Source: JAXLYX01 sp046351215
GTDB taxonomy: Bacteria; Myxococcota_A; Polyangia; Polyangiales; Houyiibacteriaceae
Direction of reading: 5' to 3'
Length of the DNA: 64,000 nucleotides
NCBI GenBank assembly: GCA_046351215.1
Contig: JAXLYX010000005.1
Span: 496,001 to 560,000, forward strand
The position numbers and the translations under genes were made by a program. The notes below the pieces were generated by a model. It was not told the DNA's origin. It searched no databases and saw nothing but the letters and a program-made list of their open reading frames with translations. Positions 8,715 to 18,351 of the stretch are shown one piece after another; position 1 is the first letter of the stretch, and each line of letters opens with the position of its first letter.

Positions 8715-10547
8715 ATGGAAAAGGCACCGAGCCTCGTCGGGACGACCATCCAGGGTCGGTACCACCTCGTCCGTCTCCTCGGGGACGGCGGGATGGGGTC
8801 GGTCTTCAAGGCCGCGGATCAGGTGCTCCGGCGCTTCGTCGCGGTGAAGCTGCTGCATCCGTCGACGGCGCAGAACCCCTCCGCCGTCGAGCGCTTCATC
8901 CGCGAGGCCCGGGCCGCGGCGTCCATCGGCCATCCGAACATCATCGACATCCTCGACTTCGGGATGGAGGACGGACGCCCGTTCCTCGTGATGGAGTACC
9001 TGCGCGGTCGCTCGCTCTCGCAGGCCATCGCCCACGAGAGCCCGTTCACGATCGAGCGAGCCTGCTCGATCGCGACGCACAGCCTCGCGGGTCTCGCCGC
9101 GGCGCACGATCGCGGCATCCTGCACCGCGATCTGAAGCCGGCGAACCTGATGCTGATCTCGCAGTTCGGCGACCGGGACTTCGTGAAGCTCTGCGACTTC
9201 GGCTTCGCCACGCTGCTCACGCCGAAGCAGTCCGTGAGCGACGGCAAGACGCTGACGCCCGCGCGCACGCTGGTCGGCACGCCGGCCTATGCCGCTCCCG
9301 AGCGGCTCCGCGGCGACGACAAGCCCGACCCGCGCATGGACGTCTACTCGATCGGCGTCGTGCTCTACGAGATGCTCGCCGGACGACGGCCCTTCGACGC
9401 ACCCACCTTCGCCGAGCTCGCGCAGAAGGTGAAGACGATGGAGCCGCCTCCGCTCCGCAAGATCCGCCCGGACCTCCCGAAGCCGCTCGAGGACGTGGTG
9501 CTCCGTTCGCTCTCGAAGCAACGCGAGCAGCGGTGGGCGACCGCCGAGGAATTCGCCGCCGCGCTCGTGCCTTTCGGCGGGCGTCGCGTCGCACGCGGAG
9601 ACGACAGCCCGAGCGACAGCTTCACGATGGACCTCCTGCGGCTCCGCGCCCGCGAGACGTCCCATCGACTCCGCCTCTCGATGATCGAGGGAGAGAACCG
9701 CGATCCCGCGGGCCGGAGCCGCCGCGCCGTGCTGGCTTCGCCCGAGGTGCCGAGGCCGCGGAGCGAGTCGGCCGCGGACATCCCCGTCGACATCGACGTC
9801 TCGCTCGAAGAAGAGCTCGTCTCGACCGGCAACCTCGACATCAAGAGGCTCCACCAGGCGACCGTCCCGGCGGAGCAGCTCCGCGAGGGTCGGACGAGCC
9901 CGTCGGTCCAGATGCCGAAGCCCTCGCGCGACACCTCGAAGAACTTCGAGGTCCCGGCGCCGGCGACGATCCCTCCTGGAGCGAACGTCCGCGAGGTCTC
10001 GGGACAGCTCGTGCTCGCGCTGATGCGCCACGTCGCGACGCGCTTCACGGCGCGCGCCTTGAAGGACGTCCTCTCCGGCATGCCGGAGGCCTACCAGCCG
10101 ATCTTCCGCCGCGGCGTCACCGAGAACGACTGGGTGCCCTTCGAGGCCTACGCGGGCATGCAGATCGCGGTCGACACCAAGCACGGGCGGGACGACATGC
10201 AGCTCGTCGTGCAGTGCGGACGTGCCGCCGGCGATGCGGCCGTCCCGGTGATCCGCGAGCTCGTGAAGACGCCGGCGCCGCCCGAGGTCCTGCTCGCGGA
10301 GATGCCGCAGATCACGTCCCGTCTGATCCACGGGATCACCCTGCGGGTCCGAGGGATCGGCCGCGGCTACGGCAGCCTCGAGCTGCTCGACTCCGACCAC
10401 CACGATCTGACGACCTGCGTCTCCATGCTCGGCTTCATCGATCGGTGCTTCGGCGAGTGCTCGGCGAAGGAGCTCGAGGTGAACTCGGTCTCGTGCCGTG
10501 CGCTCGGCGACGAGCAGTGCGTCTTCGACCTCTCCTGGCTCGCCTGA
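8715..10547 (+). CDS. Ser/Thr protein kinase with C-terminal DUF2378/V4R-like domain
   Basis: 610 residues. The kinase domain (about 15-285) has a glycine loop GDGGMGSV, the VAVK lysine, HRDLKPAN, DFG (CDFGFA) and APE-type AAPERL, so it should be active. Residues 290-420 are a low-complexity linker. Residues about 425-608 resemble the myxobacterial DUF2378 family, related to V4R/heme-NO-binding folds, ending in the typical C-A-x-GD-x-x-C-x-F pattern (SCRALGDEQCVFDLSW). No membrane helix is seen, so it is probably a soluble kinase whose C-terminal domain senses a ligand. The ATG at 8715 directly precedes the kinase fold. Divergent from the regulator at 6009-8546. Confidence 0.92.
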   Translation: MEKAPSLVGTTIQGRYHLVRLLGDGGMGSVFKAADQVLRRFVAVKLLHPSTAQNPSAVERFIREARAAASIGHPNIIDILDFGMEDGRPFLVMEYLRGRSLSQAIAHESPFTIERACSIATHSLAGLAAAHDRGILHRDLKPANLMLISQFGDRDFVKLCDFGFATLLTPKQSVSDGKTLTPARTLVGTPAYAAPERLRGDDKPDPRMDVYSIGVVLYEMLAGRRPFDAPTFAELAQKVKTMEPPPLRKIRPDLPKPLEDVVLRSLSKQREQRWATAEEFAAALVPFGGRRVARGDDSPSDSFTMDLLRLRARETSHRLRLSMIEGENRDPAGRSRRAVLASPEVPRPRSESAADIPVDIDVSLEEELVSTGNLDIKRLHQATVPAEQLREGRTSPSVQMPKPSRDTSKNFEVPAPATIPPGANVREVSGQLVLALMRHVATRFTARALKDVLSGMPEAYQPIFRRGVTENDWVPFEAYAGMQIAVDTKHGRDDMQLVVQCGRAAGDAAVPVIRELVKTPAPPEVLLAEMPQITSRLIHGITLRVRGIGRGYGSLELLDSDHHDLTTCVSMLGFIDRCFGECSAKELEVNSVSCRALGDEQCVFDLSWLA

Positions 10548-10625
10548 GGACGCCGCTCGAACGGAGGCGAAGAGCGGGCGTTCCCTCGCTCCCCGCCGCG
10601 CACGGCGAGCCTCGGCGACGGCGGA

Positions 10626-13595
10626 TCAGACGGCGTTCGGGACGCTGAAGCGCTGCGAGCCGTGCTGCTCCCACCACTGCCTGTACTTGCGGTGGGCGAG
10701 CTCGCGGTCCTTCTTCGGCGCCGCCGGGTGGTAGCCGAAGTACTCCTGCGTGAGCGCCTTCAGCTCCTCGCTCGCGGCGCGGCGGATCTCCTCGTCCGGG
10801 TGCAGGAGCGAGTCGATGAGCCATTCGATGCGATGGCGATCGCCGTTCGACTCGACCCACGGCTCCCAGCGCGCGGCATCCGTCCCGAAGTCCTGCCGCG
10901 TGATCAGCACGAGGCTGCGGTGGGCCTGCTGGGCCACCGAGGCGGCGCCGTCGCCGAGGAGATCGACGAGGAGCTCGACCGCACGATCGTCGCGGAGCTC
11001 GCCGAGGATCCGGACGGCCGACACGCGGCGCTCGACCTCGGACTTCTCGTTGCCGGCGACGACGCGAACGGCGTCGAGCACGTCCTGGAGCTCGCGCGCG
11101 AACTTTCGGTACCCGCGCAGGGCCTCGATCGCCTGGGCGCGCGTCTGCGCCTCCGGCTCGAACAGGCGGCGTCCGAGCGGCACGACGAGGTCGCGGTGCG
11201 AGAACTCGGTCGCGAGGAGCGTGGCGTAGTAGCGCACGTCCGCATCACGGTTCTCGAGGAGCGTGAGGATGTGGGGCACGGCCCTCTCGCGGTAGACGGA
11301 GAGGGCGCGGGCGACGGCGGAGATGTCGCGCCCGCGAGGGGCCTTCTTGTGCGGGAGGCGTCGATCGAACCAGAGCGGCCCCGGGAAGCGGCGCGCGAGC
11401 ACCGGGATCGCCGAGTCGCCGACCTCGAGGAGGCGACGAAGCGGTTCCTCGAGATCGTCCGGGCCGGTGGCGCAGAGCTCGTCGACGAGCGCGTCGACGC
11501 TCGTGCCGATCGAGGTGATGATGCTCGCCTCTTCGACGACCTGAGGCGCCTTCTGCACCCGGAGCACGTCCGGCGCGATGCCCTCGTCGGTCTCGCGGCG
11601 CGGATCGGCGCGCCGCGAGCGGGCGGCCTCGGAGGGACGCGCCGACGCCTGCGGGATCTGCGAGGCGCCCGTCGGCCGCATCGATCCCCGCCGCGGCTGG
11701 ACCACGACCTCTTCGCTCCCGCCGGAGAAGTGGTACGAGGTCGACGAGATGGGACGCTGCGCCTGCGCGGGTTCGTCGGCGATGGTGAGCTCGGGCTCGT
11801 CGTCGTCGACGGACGTGGTGGAGGCGGCCGTCTCGGACGCGCTCGGACCGACCGGGGCCTCGGGAGCCTCCGGCGAGGCCTCGGGAGGGGTCGACTCGGG
11901 ATGGCTCTCGGCCGCGGCGGCGACCGCCGCTTCCATCTCCATCGGCGGCATGGGGGCCGCCCGCGGCACGCCGAGCAGGTCGAACGCTGCCGGGCGCTGG
12001 CTGCCCTTGGTCGCGTCGCCGAGCGGCAGCGCCGACTCGGAGGGAGCGGACGACCGTCCCGTCGGCAAGGCGATCGTCGCCGGAGCGGTCGAGGAAGAGG
12101 CTGCCTCGGAGGGCGCGGCCTCGGCCGGAGTCGCCTCGGGCGAGGGCGACGCGGCGCCCGCGCCCCACGACTTCTGGGCGCCACGGTCGGCCATCGCGGC
12201 GATCGGGCCGCCGGCCGGAAGGCTCGATCCGCCCTTCTTCTTCTGCAGGATCAGACGCTGGAGCGCCTCGCTCACGCGCGGGAGGAAGGCGAGGACGTCG
12301 GGGAGATCGGCGAGGCCGAAGTCCTTGCCGCCGCGATCGCCGTACACCAGCACGACGACGCGCTGACGGATCACGACGGGGAGGACCACGCTCGGCTGGC
12401 ACTTCTGCCGCCGGAGCGCCTCGGCGAGCTCGCGATCGGAATCCGTCGCATCGAGGGTGCTCACGCGGGCGCCGAGGAAGTCGCGCACGTCGCGGGCGGT
12501 GCCCGGGGTGTCGAGCTTCAGCGAGATCCGGTGGATCTCTTCTTCGGTGAGCCCGTCGCCGTGGACGTCGAGACCATCGGCCTCCTCGTCGTGCACGGTG
12601 AAGAGGGCCGAGAAGGCGAAGTCCTGCTGCAGGAAGCGGAAGGCGACGTGGAGCACGTCGTCGCGCGTCTGCGCCTCGCCGAGCTTCTTGATGGCCTCGT
12701 CGGCCGTGAGCGCGCCCTGGTGGGCGGCGAGCAGCTCGCTACGCGGAGCGCGCAGGGGCTCGGGCGCCTTCGCATCCTTCGTCGGCGCGAGGTTCGTCGC
12801 GACGGGCTCGGGCGCAGGCGCGGCGTTCGCGGGCGGTGGCGCCGACGAACGGCGCGGTGGAGCCTCCGAGACCCCGACGACGCGAGAGACGTTGACGACC
12901 GACGCGGAAGCGCCGCTCTTCGACGGGATCTGCGAATCCCGCGTCACCGCGACGTTGCCGTACCGCGCGGTGTTGCCACCGGACTCCGCGCCACGCGCGT
13001 ACGCGGACGCATGGCCGGAGCCGGACGGTGCGACGCTCGCGGTGGCGTGACCGGGCGAGCGGTCGACCCGGTTGTCGCTGAAGGGGCTGACGATCGGGAC
13101 GATGCCGGCGTCCTGCGACTTCAGCTTCTCGACGAGCCGTCGCATGCGCGAGGCCATCGCGACGTCGTAGTACTGCGCGAGCGCGGCCGCGACGCGCGGC
13201 TCCGTGACGATGCGCGCGACGAGCGTCATGCCGAGGAGGAACGAGAGCTGCTGCTCGTCCTCGGCGGAGAGCGGTGCCACGAGGCCGACGACCAGCGTCC
13301 GTCCTTCGACGGCGAGGGGCACGAGGCGATGCTTCTCGGCGACCTCGCGCGGCACCAGGCGGACGACGTCGCGCGGCACGCGCATCACCTCGTCCCGCGT
13401 GGCGGGGATGAGGCCGTGCGTCGCGGCGACGTAGGCGCAGAGCACGTTCTCGGCGGCGGCCCCGACCTCGAGGAGGGCGGTCGCGAGATCGCCGCCCGAG
13501 ATCACCTGCCGCTGGATCGCTTCCTCGATCTTCTTGACCGGGACGACCTGGTCGCGTGCGAGCAGCGAAGTGAGAGCCGACATCGGGACCTGCAT
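10626..13595 (-). CDS. MshEN-GAF-HEAT fusion protein
   Basis: 989 residues. Residues 1-155 match the MshEN/GspE N-terminal domain of type II secretion and pilus ATPases, which binds c-di-GMP in some members (for example RLVPLAVEGRTLVVGLV). Residues about 300-455 look like a GAF-type domain. A long Pro/Ala/Ser-rich linker follows, and residues 699-989 are HEAT repeats paralogous to the protein at 4110-5387. No ATPase motif is present. A signalling scaffold for motility or envelope systems is an inference. Two start ATGs (13595, 13583) are possible. It ends the unit after rsmE, 40 bases downstream of it. Confidence 0.85.
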   Translation of the reverse strand: MQVPMSALTSLLARDQVVPVKKIEEAIQRQVISGGDLATALLEVGAAAENVLCAYVAATHGLIPATRDEVMRVPRDVVRLVPREVAEKHRLVPLAVEGRTLVVGLVAPLSAEDEQQLSFLLGMTLVARIVTEPRVAAALAQYYDVAMASRMRRLVEKLKSQDAGIVPIVSPFSDNRVDRSPGHATASVAPSGSGHASAYARGAESGGNTARYGNVAVTRDSQIPSKSGASASVVNVSRVVGVSEAPPRRSSAPPPANAAPAPEPVATNLAPTKDAKAPEPLRAPRSELLAAHQGALTADEAIKKLGEAQTRDDVLHVAFRFLQQDFAFSALFTVHDEEADGLDVHGDGLTEEEIHRISLKLDTPGTARDVRDFLGARVSTLDATDSDRELAEALRRQKCQPSVVLPVVIRQRVVVLVYGDRGGKDFGLADLPDVLAFLPRVSEALQRLILQKKKGGSSLPAGGPIAAMADRGAQKSWGAGAASPSPEATPAEAAPSEAASSSTAPATIALPTGRSSAPSESALPLGDATKGSQRPAAFDLLGVPRAAPMPPMEMEAAVAAAAESHPESTPPEASPEAPEAPVGPSASETAASTTSVDDDEPELTIADEPAQAQRPISSTSYHFSGGSEEVVVQPRRGSMRPTGASQIPQASARPSEAARSRRADPRRETDEGIAPDVLRVQKAPQVVEEASIITSIGTSVDALVDELCATGPDDLEEPLRRLLEVGDSAIPVLARRFPGPLWFDRRLPHKKAPRGRDISAVARALSVYRERAVPHILTLLENRDADVRYYATLLATEFSHRDLVVPLGRRLFEPEAQTRAQAIEALRGYRKFARELQDVLDAVRVVAGNEKSEVERRVSAVRILGELRDDRAVELLVDLLGDGAASVAQQAHRSLVLITRQDFGTDAARWEPWVESNGDRHRIEWLIDSLLHPDEEIRRAASEELKALTQEYFGYHPAAPKKDRELAHRKYRQWWEQHGSQRFSVPNAV

Positions 13596-13635
13596 GGTCG
13601 CGTCGCCCCCCCGATGGTGTCAACGGCGATGTGGC

Positions 13636-14364
13636 TCAGGCGTTCGAGCGGAGCCGATCGGCGACGACCCCGAGGACGACGGGGACGGCCGTCTCCACCC
13701 GGAGGACGGTGGATCCGAAGGAAACGGCGCGGAAGCCGAGGCCGACGAGGGCCTCGACCTCCTCGGCCGCGAGGCCTCCCTCGGGGCCCACGACGACCCA
13801 GGCCTCCTCGGAGACGACGTCTCCGAGCGGCCGGCCGGACCGACCGCAGGCCACGAGCCGAAGGGCCTCGGCTGGCGCACGACGCACCGCGTCGAAGAGC
13901 GGCTCCGGGCCCGTGAGGTCCGGGACGTCGTCGCGCTCGCACTGCCGGGCCGCCTCGACCGCGATCCGGAGCAGCCGCTCGCGACGCCGATCGCCGCGCT
14001 CGTCGTCGAGTCGGACGACCACGTTCCGACTCGACACGAGGTGGATGCCGGCGACCCCGAGCTCGGTCGCGATGCGGACGATGTCGTCGAGCTTGCTGCC
14101 CTTCGGCAGGGCCTGCACGAGGTGGAGCCGCGGCGTCCCGGCCTCGGCCGCCTCGGCCGTCGGTGGGCCGACCTGGCAGACGACCGTGCCCTCGACGAGG
14201 GACTCGATCCGCCCCGAGGCTCGGCGGCCCCGCCCGTCGAAGAGCACGATCGGATCCCCCGGCCCGAGGCGGAGCACCTTCGCGTGACGCGCTGCGTCGC
14301 GCGAGAGCACCACCCTGCCCCCGCCTTCCGGCAGGGACTCGACCGGGAGACGACGCGGGCTCAC
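13636..14364 (-). CDS. rsmE: 16S rRNA (uracil-1498-N3)-methyltransferase
   Basis: 242-residue SPOUT methyltransferase that methylates U1498 of 16S rRNA using S-adenosylmethionine. It has an N-terminal PUA-like RNA-binding part, then the trefoil-knot motifs: LVQALPKGSKLD, a (E/Q)RC-like AARQCERDDVP, VGPEGGL and the C-terminal LRVETAV. The start is GTG 14364, sharing four bases (GTGA) with the prmA stop, so the two ribosome-modification genes are translationally coupled. Confidence 0.95.
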   Translation of the reverse strand: MSPRRLPVESLPEGGGRVVLSRDAARHAKVLRLGPGDPIVLFDGRGRRASGRIESLVEGTVVCQVGPPTAEAAEAGTPRLHLVQALPKGSKLDDIVRIATELGVAGIHLVSSRNVVVRLDDERGDRRRERLLRIAVEAARQCERDDVPDLTGPEPLFDAVRRAPAEALRLVACGRSGRPLGDVVSEEAWVVVGPEGGLAAEEVEALVGLGFRAVSFGSTVLRVETAVPVVLGVVADRLRSNA

Positions 14365-15215
14365 GGCGCCGGCTTCTCCAGCACGAGCGCGACCCACTCC
14401 CCGTCCGTGGGCGTCTCGAGCCGTCGGAGCGAGCCGTAGGCGGCGGCGACCTCGTCCTCCTGCCCACGGAGGATGCCCGAGAGCACGAGCGTGCCGCCCG
14501 GAGCGACGCGCGCCGAGAGCGCGGGCGCCATCGGGATCAGCACGCGCGCCTCGATGTTGGCGACCACGAAGGGATACGTGCCCTCGAGGTCGGTCACGTC
14601 GGTCGTGGAGGCCTCGAGGCGATCCGTCACCCCGTTCAGCGTCGCGTTCTCGCGCGTGACCTCGACGGCGTCGGGATCGTTGTCGGTGGCGACGGCCGAG
14701 CCGGCGCCGAGGAGGAGGGCCGCGATCGCCAGGATGCCGCTGCCGCAGCCCACGTCGAGGATCCGCTCGCCGCCGCGGACGCGCGCGTCGATCTCCCGCA
14801 GCACGAGACGGGTGGTCTCGTGGAGGCCGCTGCCGAACGCGCGGCCCGGATCGAGGACGAGGACGACGTCCCGAGCGCTCGCCTCCCACGGCTCCCACGA
14901 CGGACGGATCACGAGGCGGTCGCCGAGGCGCGTCGGCTTGAAGTACTTCCGCCACTCGTCGCGCCAGGCGTCGCCGACGACGTGCTCGAGCCGCGCGGGG
15001 TAGCGCTCCTCGAAGTAGGAGAGCGCTTCGCTCGCCGCGTCCTCGTCGTCGAACGAGGCGACGAGCGTGACCGTCCCCTCGCCGCTCTTCGCGAGGGTCG
15101 TCGCGTCGCGTTCCTCGACTCCGGAGGCTCCGAGCTCCCAGAGCTCCCCGGAGACTTCGTCGGCCTCCTCGGCGGGGACCTCGACGTGGACGTAGGGGTA
15201 GCGGGGCTCGGTCAT
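14361..15215 (-). CDS. prmA: Ribosomal protein L11 methyltransferase
   Basis: 284 residues. Trimethylates ribosomal protein L11. It has the N-terminal substrate-recognition domain (YPYVHVEVPAEEADEVS) followed by a Rossmann methyltransferase: motif I DVGCGSGILAIAA, DPGRAFGSGLHETT before it, and VVANIEARVLI. The start is ATG 15215 (MTEPRYPY), because the 30 residues that could be read upstream are Arg/Pro-rich and unlike the family. Coupled to rsmE downstream. Confidence 0.96.
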   Translation of the reverse strand: MTEPRYPYVHVEVPAEEADEVSGELWELGASGVEERDATTLAKSGEGTVTLVASFDDEDAASEALSYFEERYPARLEHVVGDAWRDEWRKYFKPTRLGDRLVIRPSWEPWEASARDVVLVLDPGRAFGSGLHETTRLVLREIDARVRGGERILDVGCGSGILAIAALLLGAGSAVATDNDPDAVEVTRENATLNGVTDRLEASTTDVTDLEGTYPFVVANIEARVLIPMAPALSARVAPGGTLVLSGILRGQEDEVAAAYGSLRRLETPTDGEWVALVLEKPAP

Positions 15216-15326
15216 GGGATTCTCCGTCGATCTTCGCGGCAGGGGGCTCGGCGGCCTTCGCCGGCCGGCGGTGGGAGGTGTGCGCGAGGTCCTGGCGCGG
15301 TGCACGCCGAACCGGGGGGCGGAGGC

Positions 15327-15575
15327 TCAGCCGATGAAACGGATGACGACGTAGGTGAGGACGGCCGCGATCCAGAGGACCGACATCACGGGATGCCCGG
15401 CTCGCCACGCGATGAAGGGCGTGGCCGGGGGCAGGCAGAGGAAGACGCGCTCCCGCCAGGACACCGTCGAAGGCATCACCCGCCGGATCGCGACGAGGTG
15501 CAGCACGAGCACGAGCAGCCCCGTGAACGAGAGCAGGACGAGCAGCACGAAGTCGCGGCCGAAGAGCGCGTGCAC
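15327..15575 (-). CDS. Small two- or three-helix membrane protein
   Basis: 82 residues from GTG 15575. Hydrophobic segments lie at about residues 8-27 (VLLVLLSFTGLLVLVLHLV), 43-55 and 62-80 (VMSVLWIAAVLTYVV). The frame upstream is open but looks like low-complexity antisense sequence. It precedes prmA on the same strand by 111 bases and is divergent from hom. Function not recognised. Confidence 0.55.
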   Translation of the reverse strand: MHALFGRDFVLLVLLSFTGLLVLVLHLVAIRRVMPSTVSWRERVFLCLPPATPFIAWRAGHPVMSVLWIAAVLTYVVIRFIG

Positions 15576-15705
15576 GGCGCGAGTATGGAGGGGAGGACGG
15601 CGGGGGCTCAAGCCGCCGGCTTTCCCGTGGTGGGGCTGCCGGTCCCGCGCTAGGGTGGCCGCGCGAGGTCGCCCCGGGGCGGCCCGCGTCTCTGGAGGCT
15701 TCGAG

Positions 15706-17022
15706 GTGGCGCGAAAGATCCGGATCGGGCTCGTCGGCTGCGGCGTGGTGGGTACGGGGGTCCTCGAGATCCTCGCGGAGAACGGCACGCTGATCGCCGA
15801 TCGTCTGGGCGCCGAGCTCGAGGTCCGACACGTCGTGGTGGGCGACCCGAAGAAGCCGCGCAGCGCCCTCGTGCCGAGCGAGAAGGTCACGACCGACGTC
15901 GACGTCGTGCTGCGCGATCCGGAGGTGGACGTCGTCGTCGAGGTGATGGGCGGCGTCGATCGCGCCTACTCCGTCGTGCGGGGCGCGCTCGATCACGGCA
16001 AGCACGTGGTCACCGCGAACAAGGCGCTGCTCGCCGAGCGCGGCGAGGAGCTGCTCGCCTACGCCGAGTCGAAGAGCCTCGACGTCTACTACGAGGCGGC
16101 CGTCGCCGGCGGCATCCCGATCATCCGCGTGCTCCGCGAGGGGCTGGTCTCCGATCGCGTGCTCTCGCTCCACGGCATCGTGAACGGCACGAGCAACTAC
16201 ATCCTGACGCGCATGCGTCAGGCCGGGCTCGGCTTCGCCGAGGCGCTCCGGGAGGCCCAGGAGAAGGGCTACGCCGAGGCCGATCCGACGCTCGACGTCG
16301 GCGGCGGCGACGCCAGCCACAAGCTCGCGATCCTCGCCCGCCTGGCGTTCGGCAAGCACGTCGGCATCGACGACATCACCACCGAGGGCATCGATCGCGT
16401 CAGCCGGGTCGACATGGAGTTCGCCCAGCGCTTCGGCTACGAGATCAAGTCGCTCGCCATCGCGCGCACGCTGCCCGACGGTCGCCTCGATCTCCGCGTG
16501 CATCCGACGCTCGTTCCCGAGGAGTCGGCGCTCGCGGGCATCCACGGAGCCCTGAACGCCGTCTCCGTGCACGGCGCCATGGTGGGCCCCTCCCTCCTCT
16601 CGGGGCTCGGCGCGGGCGCGAAGCCGACGGCCGTCAGCGTGGTCTCGGACGTCGTCGACGTCGCGCGCAACATCCTCGTCGACTCGACCGCGCGCATCGG
16701 CACGGCGACGCGGCAGCGCCGCGAGGACGTCCCCGTGCTGCCCATCGGCGAGCTCGTCACGTCCTACTACCTCCGCCTCACGGTGAAGGATCGCCCCGGC
16801 GTGCTCGCGCGCGTCACCACGGTGCTCGCCGCCCACGGCGTCTCGATCGAGGAGATGGTGCAGCAGCGCCCCGAGGTCGCGGGGAGCGAGAGCAGCGTCA
16901 CGCTCGTGATGCTCACCCACGAGGCGAAGGAAGCGGCCGTCCGCGGCGCGCTCGCCGAGATCGACGGGCACGACGACGTCCTCGCGCCGACGAACGTGCT
17001 CCGCATCGAGGAGAACGCCTGA
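15706..17022 (+). CDS. hom: Homoserine dehydrogenase
   Basis: 438 residues. Reduces aspartate semialdehyde to homoserine with NAD(P)H, feeding threonine and methionine synthesis. It has the N-terminal Rossmann motif GLVGCGVVGTGV, the EVMGG and VTANKAL segments, the catalytic-domain YYEAAVAGGIPIIR, the NGTSNYILTRM signature and a C-terminal ACT domain (YYLRLTVKDRPGVLARV), the usual site of feedback by threonine. The GTG start at 15706 has GGAGG at suitable spacing. Confidence 0.97.
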   Translation: MARKIRIGLVGCGVVGTGVLEILAENGTLIADRLGAELEVRHVVVGDPKKPRSALVPSEKVTTDVDVVLRDPEVDVVVEVMGGVDRAYSVVRGALDHGKHVVTANKALLAERGEELLAYAESKSLDVYYEAAVAGGIPIIRVLREGLVSDRVLSLHGIVNGTSNYILTRMRQAGLGFAEALREAQEKGYAEADPTLDVGGGDASHKLAILARLAFGKHVGIDDITTEGIDRVSRVDMEFAQRFGYEIKSLAIARTLPDGRLDLRVHPTLVPEESALAGIHGALNAVSVHGAMVGPSLLSGLGAGAKPTAVSVVSDVVDVARNILVDSTARIGTATRQRREDVPVLPIGELVTSYYLRLTVKDRPGVLARVTTVLAAHGVSIEEMVQQRPEVAGSESSVTLVMLTHEAKEAAVRGALAEIDGHDDVLAPTNVLRIEENA

Positions 17023-17031
17023 GCGTCGTGC

Positions 17032-17047
17032 GCCCCGCCTCCGGGGC
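17032..17047. terminator. Hairpin between convergent hom and sucrase/ferredoxin-like gene
   Basis: GCCCCG / CGGGGC, a perfect 6-bp stem with a CCTC loop, fills the 25-base gap between the two convergent stops. No T-tract. A bidirectional terminator is plausible. Confidence 0.4.
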
Positions 17048-17944
17048 CTAGAGCTCGAAGGCGAACGCGGGCGACGGCTCGTCCCCGCAGCTCACGGGGC
17101 GCCGTCCCTCGAGGGCGCGCTTGCGCACGAGCACGATCCGCTCGCCGGCGGGCGTCGCGAGCCTCGCGCGCATACCCTCGGGCGTCGGCTCGCCCCCGAG
17201 GACGCGCACGTCGGCGATCCGATCGAGCCCCTCGCGCTGCCGGAAGAGCACCTCGGCGGCCTGGAGCGGCTCGTCGAGGCCCGCGCGGCCGCGGAGGCGC
17301 GAGAGGTCGTGGAAGCGCCCCTGCCGGAGCGCTTCGAGGAAGCGAGGGCCCTCTTCCGCCGTCATGCGGCCGAAGCAGTAGGCATCCGGCAGGGTGACGA
17401 CGATCGGCGCGAAGCGATGCCCCGCGAGGTGGCTCGACTGCCACACGGACTCGCCCGCGAGCCCGTGCAACGTCTCGTAGAGCTTGGTGCCGTGGAGCGC
17501 GCAGCAACGATCGCGCTTGCCGTGCGTGCAGACGAGGACGAGGGGCTCGTCGACGACCGCGCCGCCACCGTCCGAGCGGCCTTCGAGGACCGACTCGAGA
17601 TCGAGGTCGACGAGGGCCTCGTGGCGATCGAGCTCGAAGCGCACGAGGCGCTCGCTCCCGGCCTCCGTCCGAGCCACGAAGAGCGTGGGCCGCGTGGCTT
17701 CGCCGGCGTGCTTCACGAGCTGCACGCGCGTCCTCGGAACGGCGGCCGCCGCGGAGGCGAGACGCGCCTTCACGGGCTCCGGGAGGCTCGAGCCGGGCAA
17801 CGCGTCGGGGGCCCACAGGCCCGCGTAGGAGAGGACGAGGAAACGACCGCCGTCCTTCGGCGCCGTGCCGGCCATCGGCTCGGCGAGACCCGCCGAGACC
17901 GAGGAACAGAAGGGACTGGTCTCGTTCGGCGCGGCGGAGCTCAT
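17048..17944 (-). CDS. Sucrase/ferredoxin-like family protein
   Basis: 298 residues of the Suc_Fer-like family, which has a thioredoxin-like [2Fe-2S] ferredoxin domain. The signature is CTHGKRDRCCALHG followed by a WQSSHLAGHRFAP motif, where the Cys residues and His are the expected cluster ligands. No signal peptide, so cytoplasmic. The reaction is not known for the family. It starts four bases after the stop of the 104-residue gene upstream, so the two form a unit. Confidence 0.88.
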   Translation of the reverse strand: MSSAAPNETSPFCSSVSAGLAEPMAGTAPKDGGRFLVLSYAGLWAPDALPGSSLPEPVKARLASAAAAVPRTRVQLVKHAGEATRPTLFVARTEAGSERLVRFELDRHEALVDLDLESVLEGRSDGGGAVVDEPLVLVCTHGKRDRCCALHGTKLYETLHGLAGESVWQSSHLAGHRFAPIVVTLPDAYCFGRMTAEEGPRFLEALRQGRFHDLSRLRGRAGLDEPLQAAEVLFRQREGLDRIADVRVLGGEPTPEGMRARLATPAGERIVLVRKRALEGRRPVSCGDEPSPAFAFEL

Positions 17945-17948
17945 CGGC

Positions 17949-18263
17949 TCACCGATCCGCGGGAATCGGGAGCGGCTCGGCCTGCTCCGCGGCGGCGTTG
18001 GCGATGCGCTCGGCGCGACGGTCGGCGATCGCCTGGTTCCACGCGTGGAAGTCGGCCTCGAGCCTCACGAGGAGCGTCTCGGCGCGGCGGAGGAAGGCTT
18101 GCTTGCGGGTCCTCTCGGCGGCGTCGGTCTCCGACGCGAGGGACGCCTTGATCGCGTCGCGCGTCTTCTTCGCGCGCGTCACCGCGTCGGCGAAGTTCTC
18201 CTTCTTCGCGAAGTTCTGCGCCTGGACGAGCCAGACCTGCCACTCTTGCTCGGTGCCGTGCAT
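17949..18263 (-). CDS. Small helical hypothetical protein
   Basis: 104 residues, all helical and charged (Ala/Lys/Glu/Arg-rich), with coiled-coil potential between residues 10 and 85. The ATG at 18263 is preceded by a TAGACT -10-like box about nine bases upstream, so the message may have a very short leader. It lies between the ATP synthase operon and the sucrase/ferredoxin-like gene. No function recognised. Confidence 0.6.
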   Translation of the reverse strand: MHGTEQEWQVWLVQAQNFAKKENFADAVTRAKKTRDAIKASLASETDAAERTRKQAFLRRAETLLVRLEADFHAWNQAIADRRAERIANAAAEQAEPLPIPADR

Positions 18264-18294
18264 GTCGCGCGGAGTCTAGCACGTACGAAGCGGA

Positions 18295-18326
18295 GAGGGC
18301 CCGCCGTCCGGAGACGACGAGCCCTC
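18295..18326 (-). terminator. Hairpin downstream of atpG
   Basis: GAGGGC / GCCCTC stem with an inner CGTC/GACG stem-loop, 26 bases beyond the atpG stop. It is the only candidate terminator for the minus-strand atp unit. No T-tract is present. Confidence 0.35.
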
Positions 18327-18351
18327 GCGAGTGCGCTCGTGTGTGTGCGGA

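Noticed and set aside
14365..16971. Upstream extension of the rsmE frame
   Set aside because: Antisense to hom and overlapping prmA; the GTG at 14364 fits the family start.
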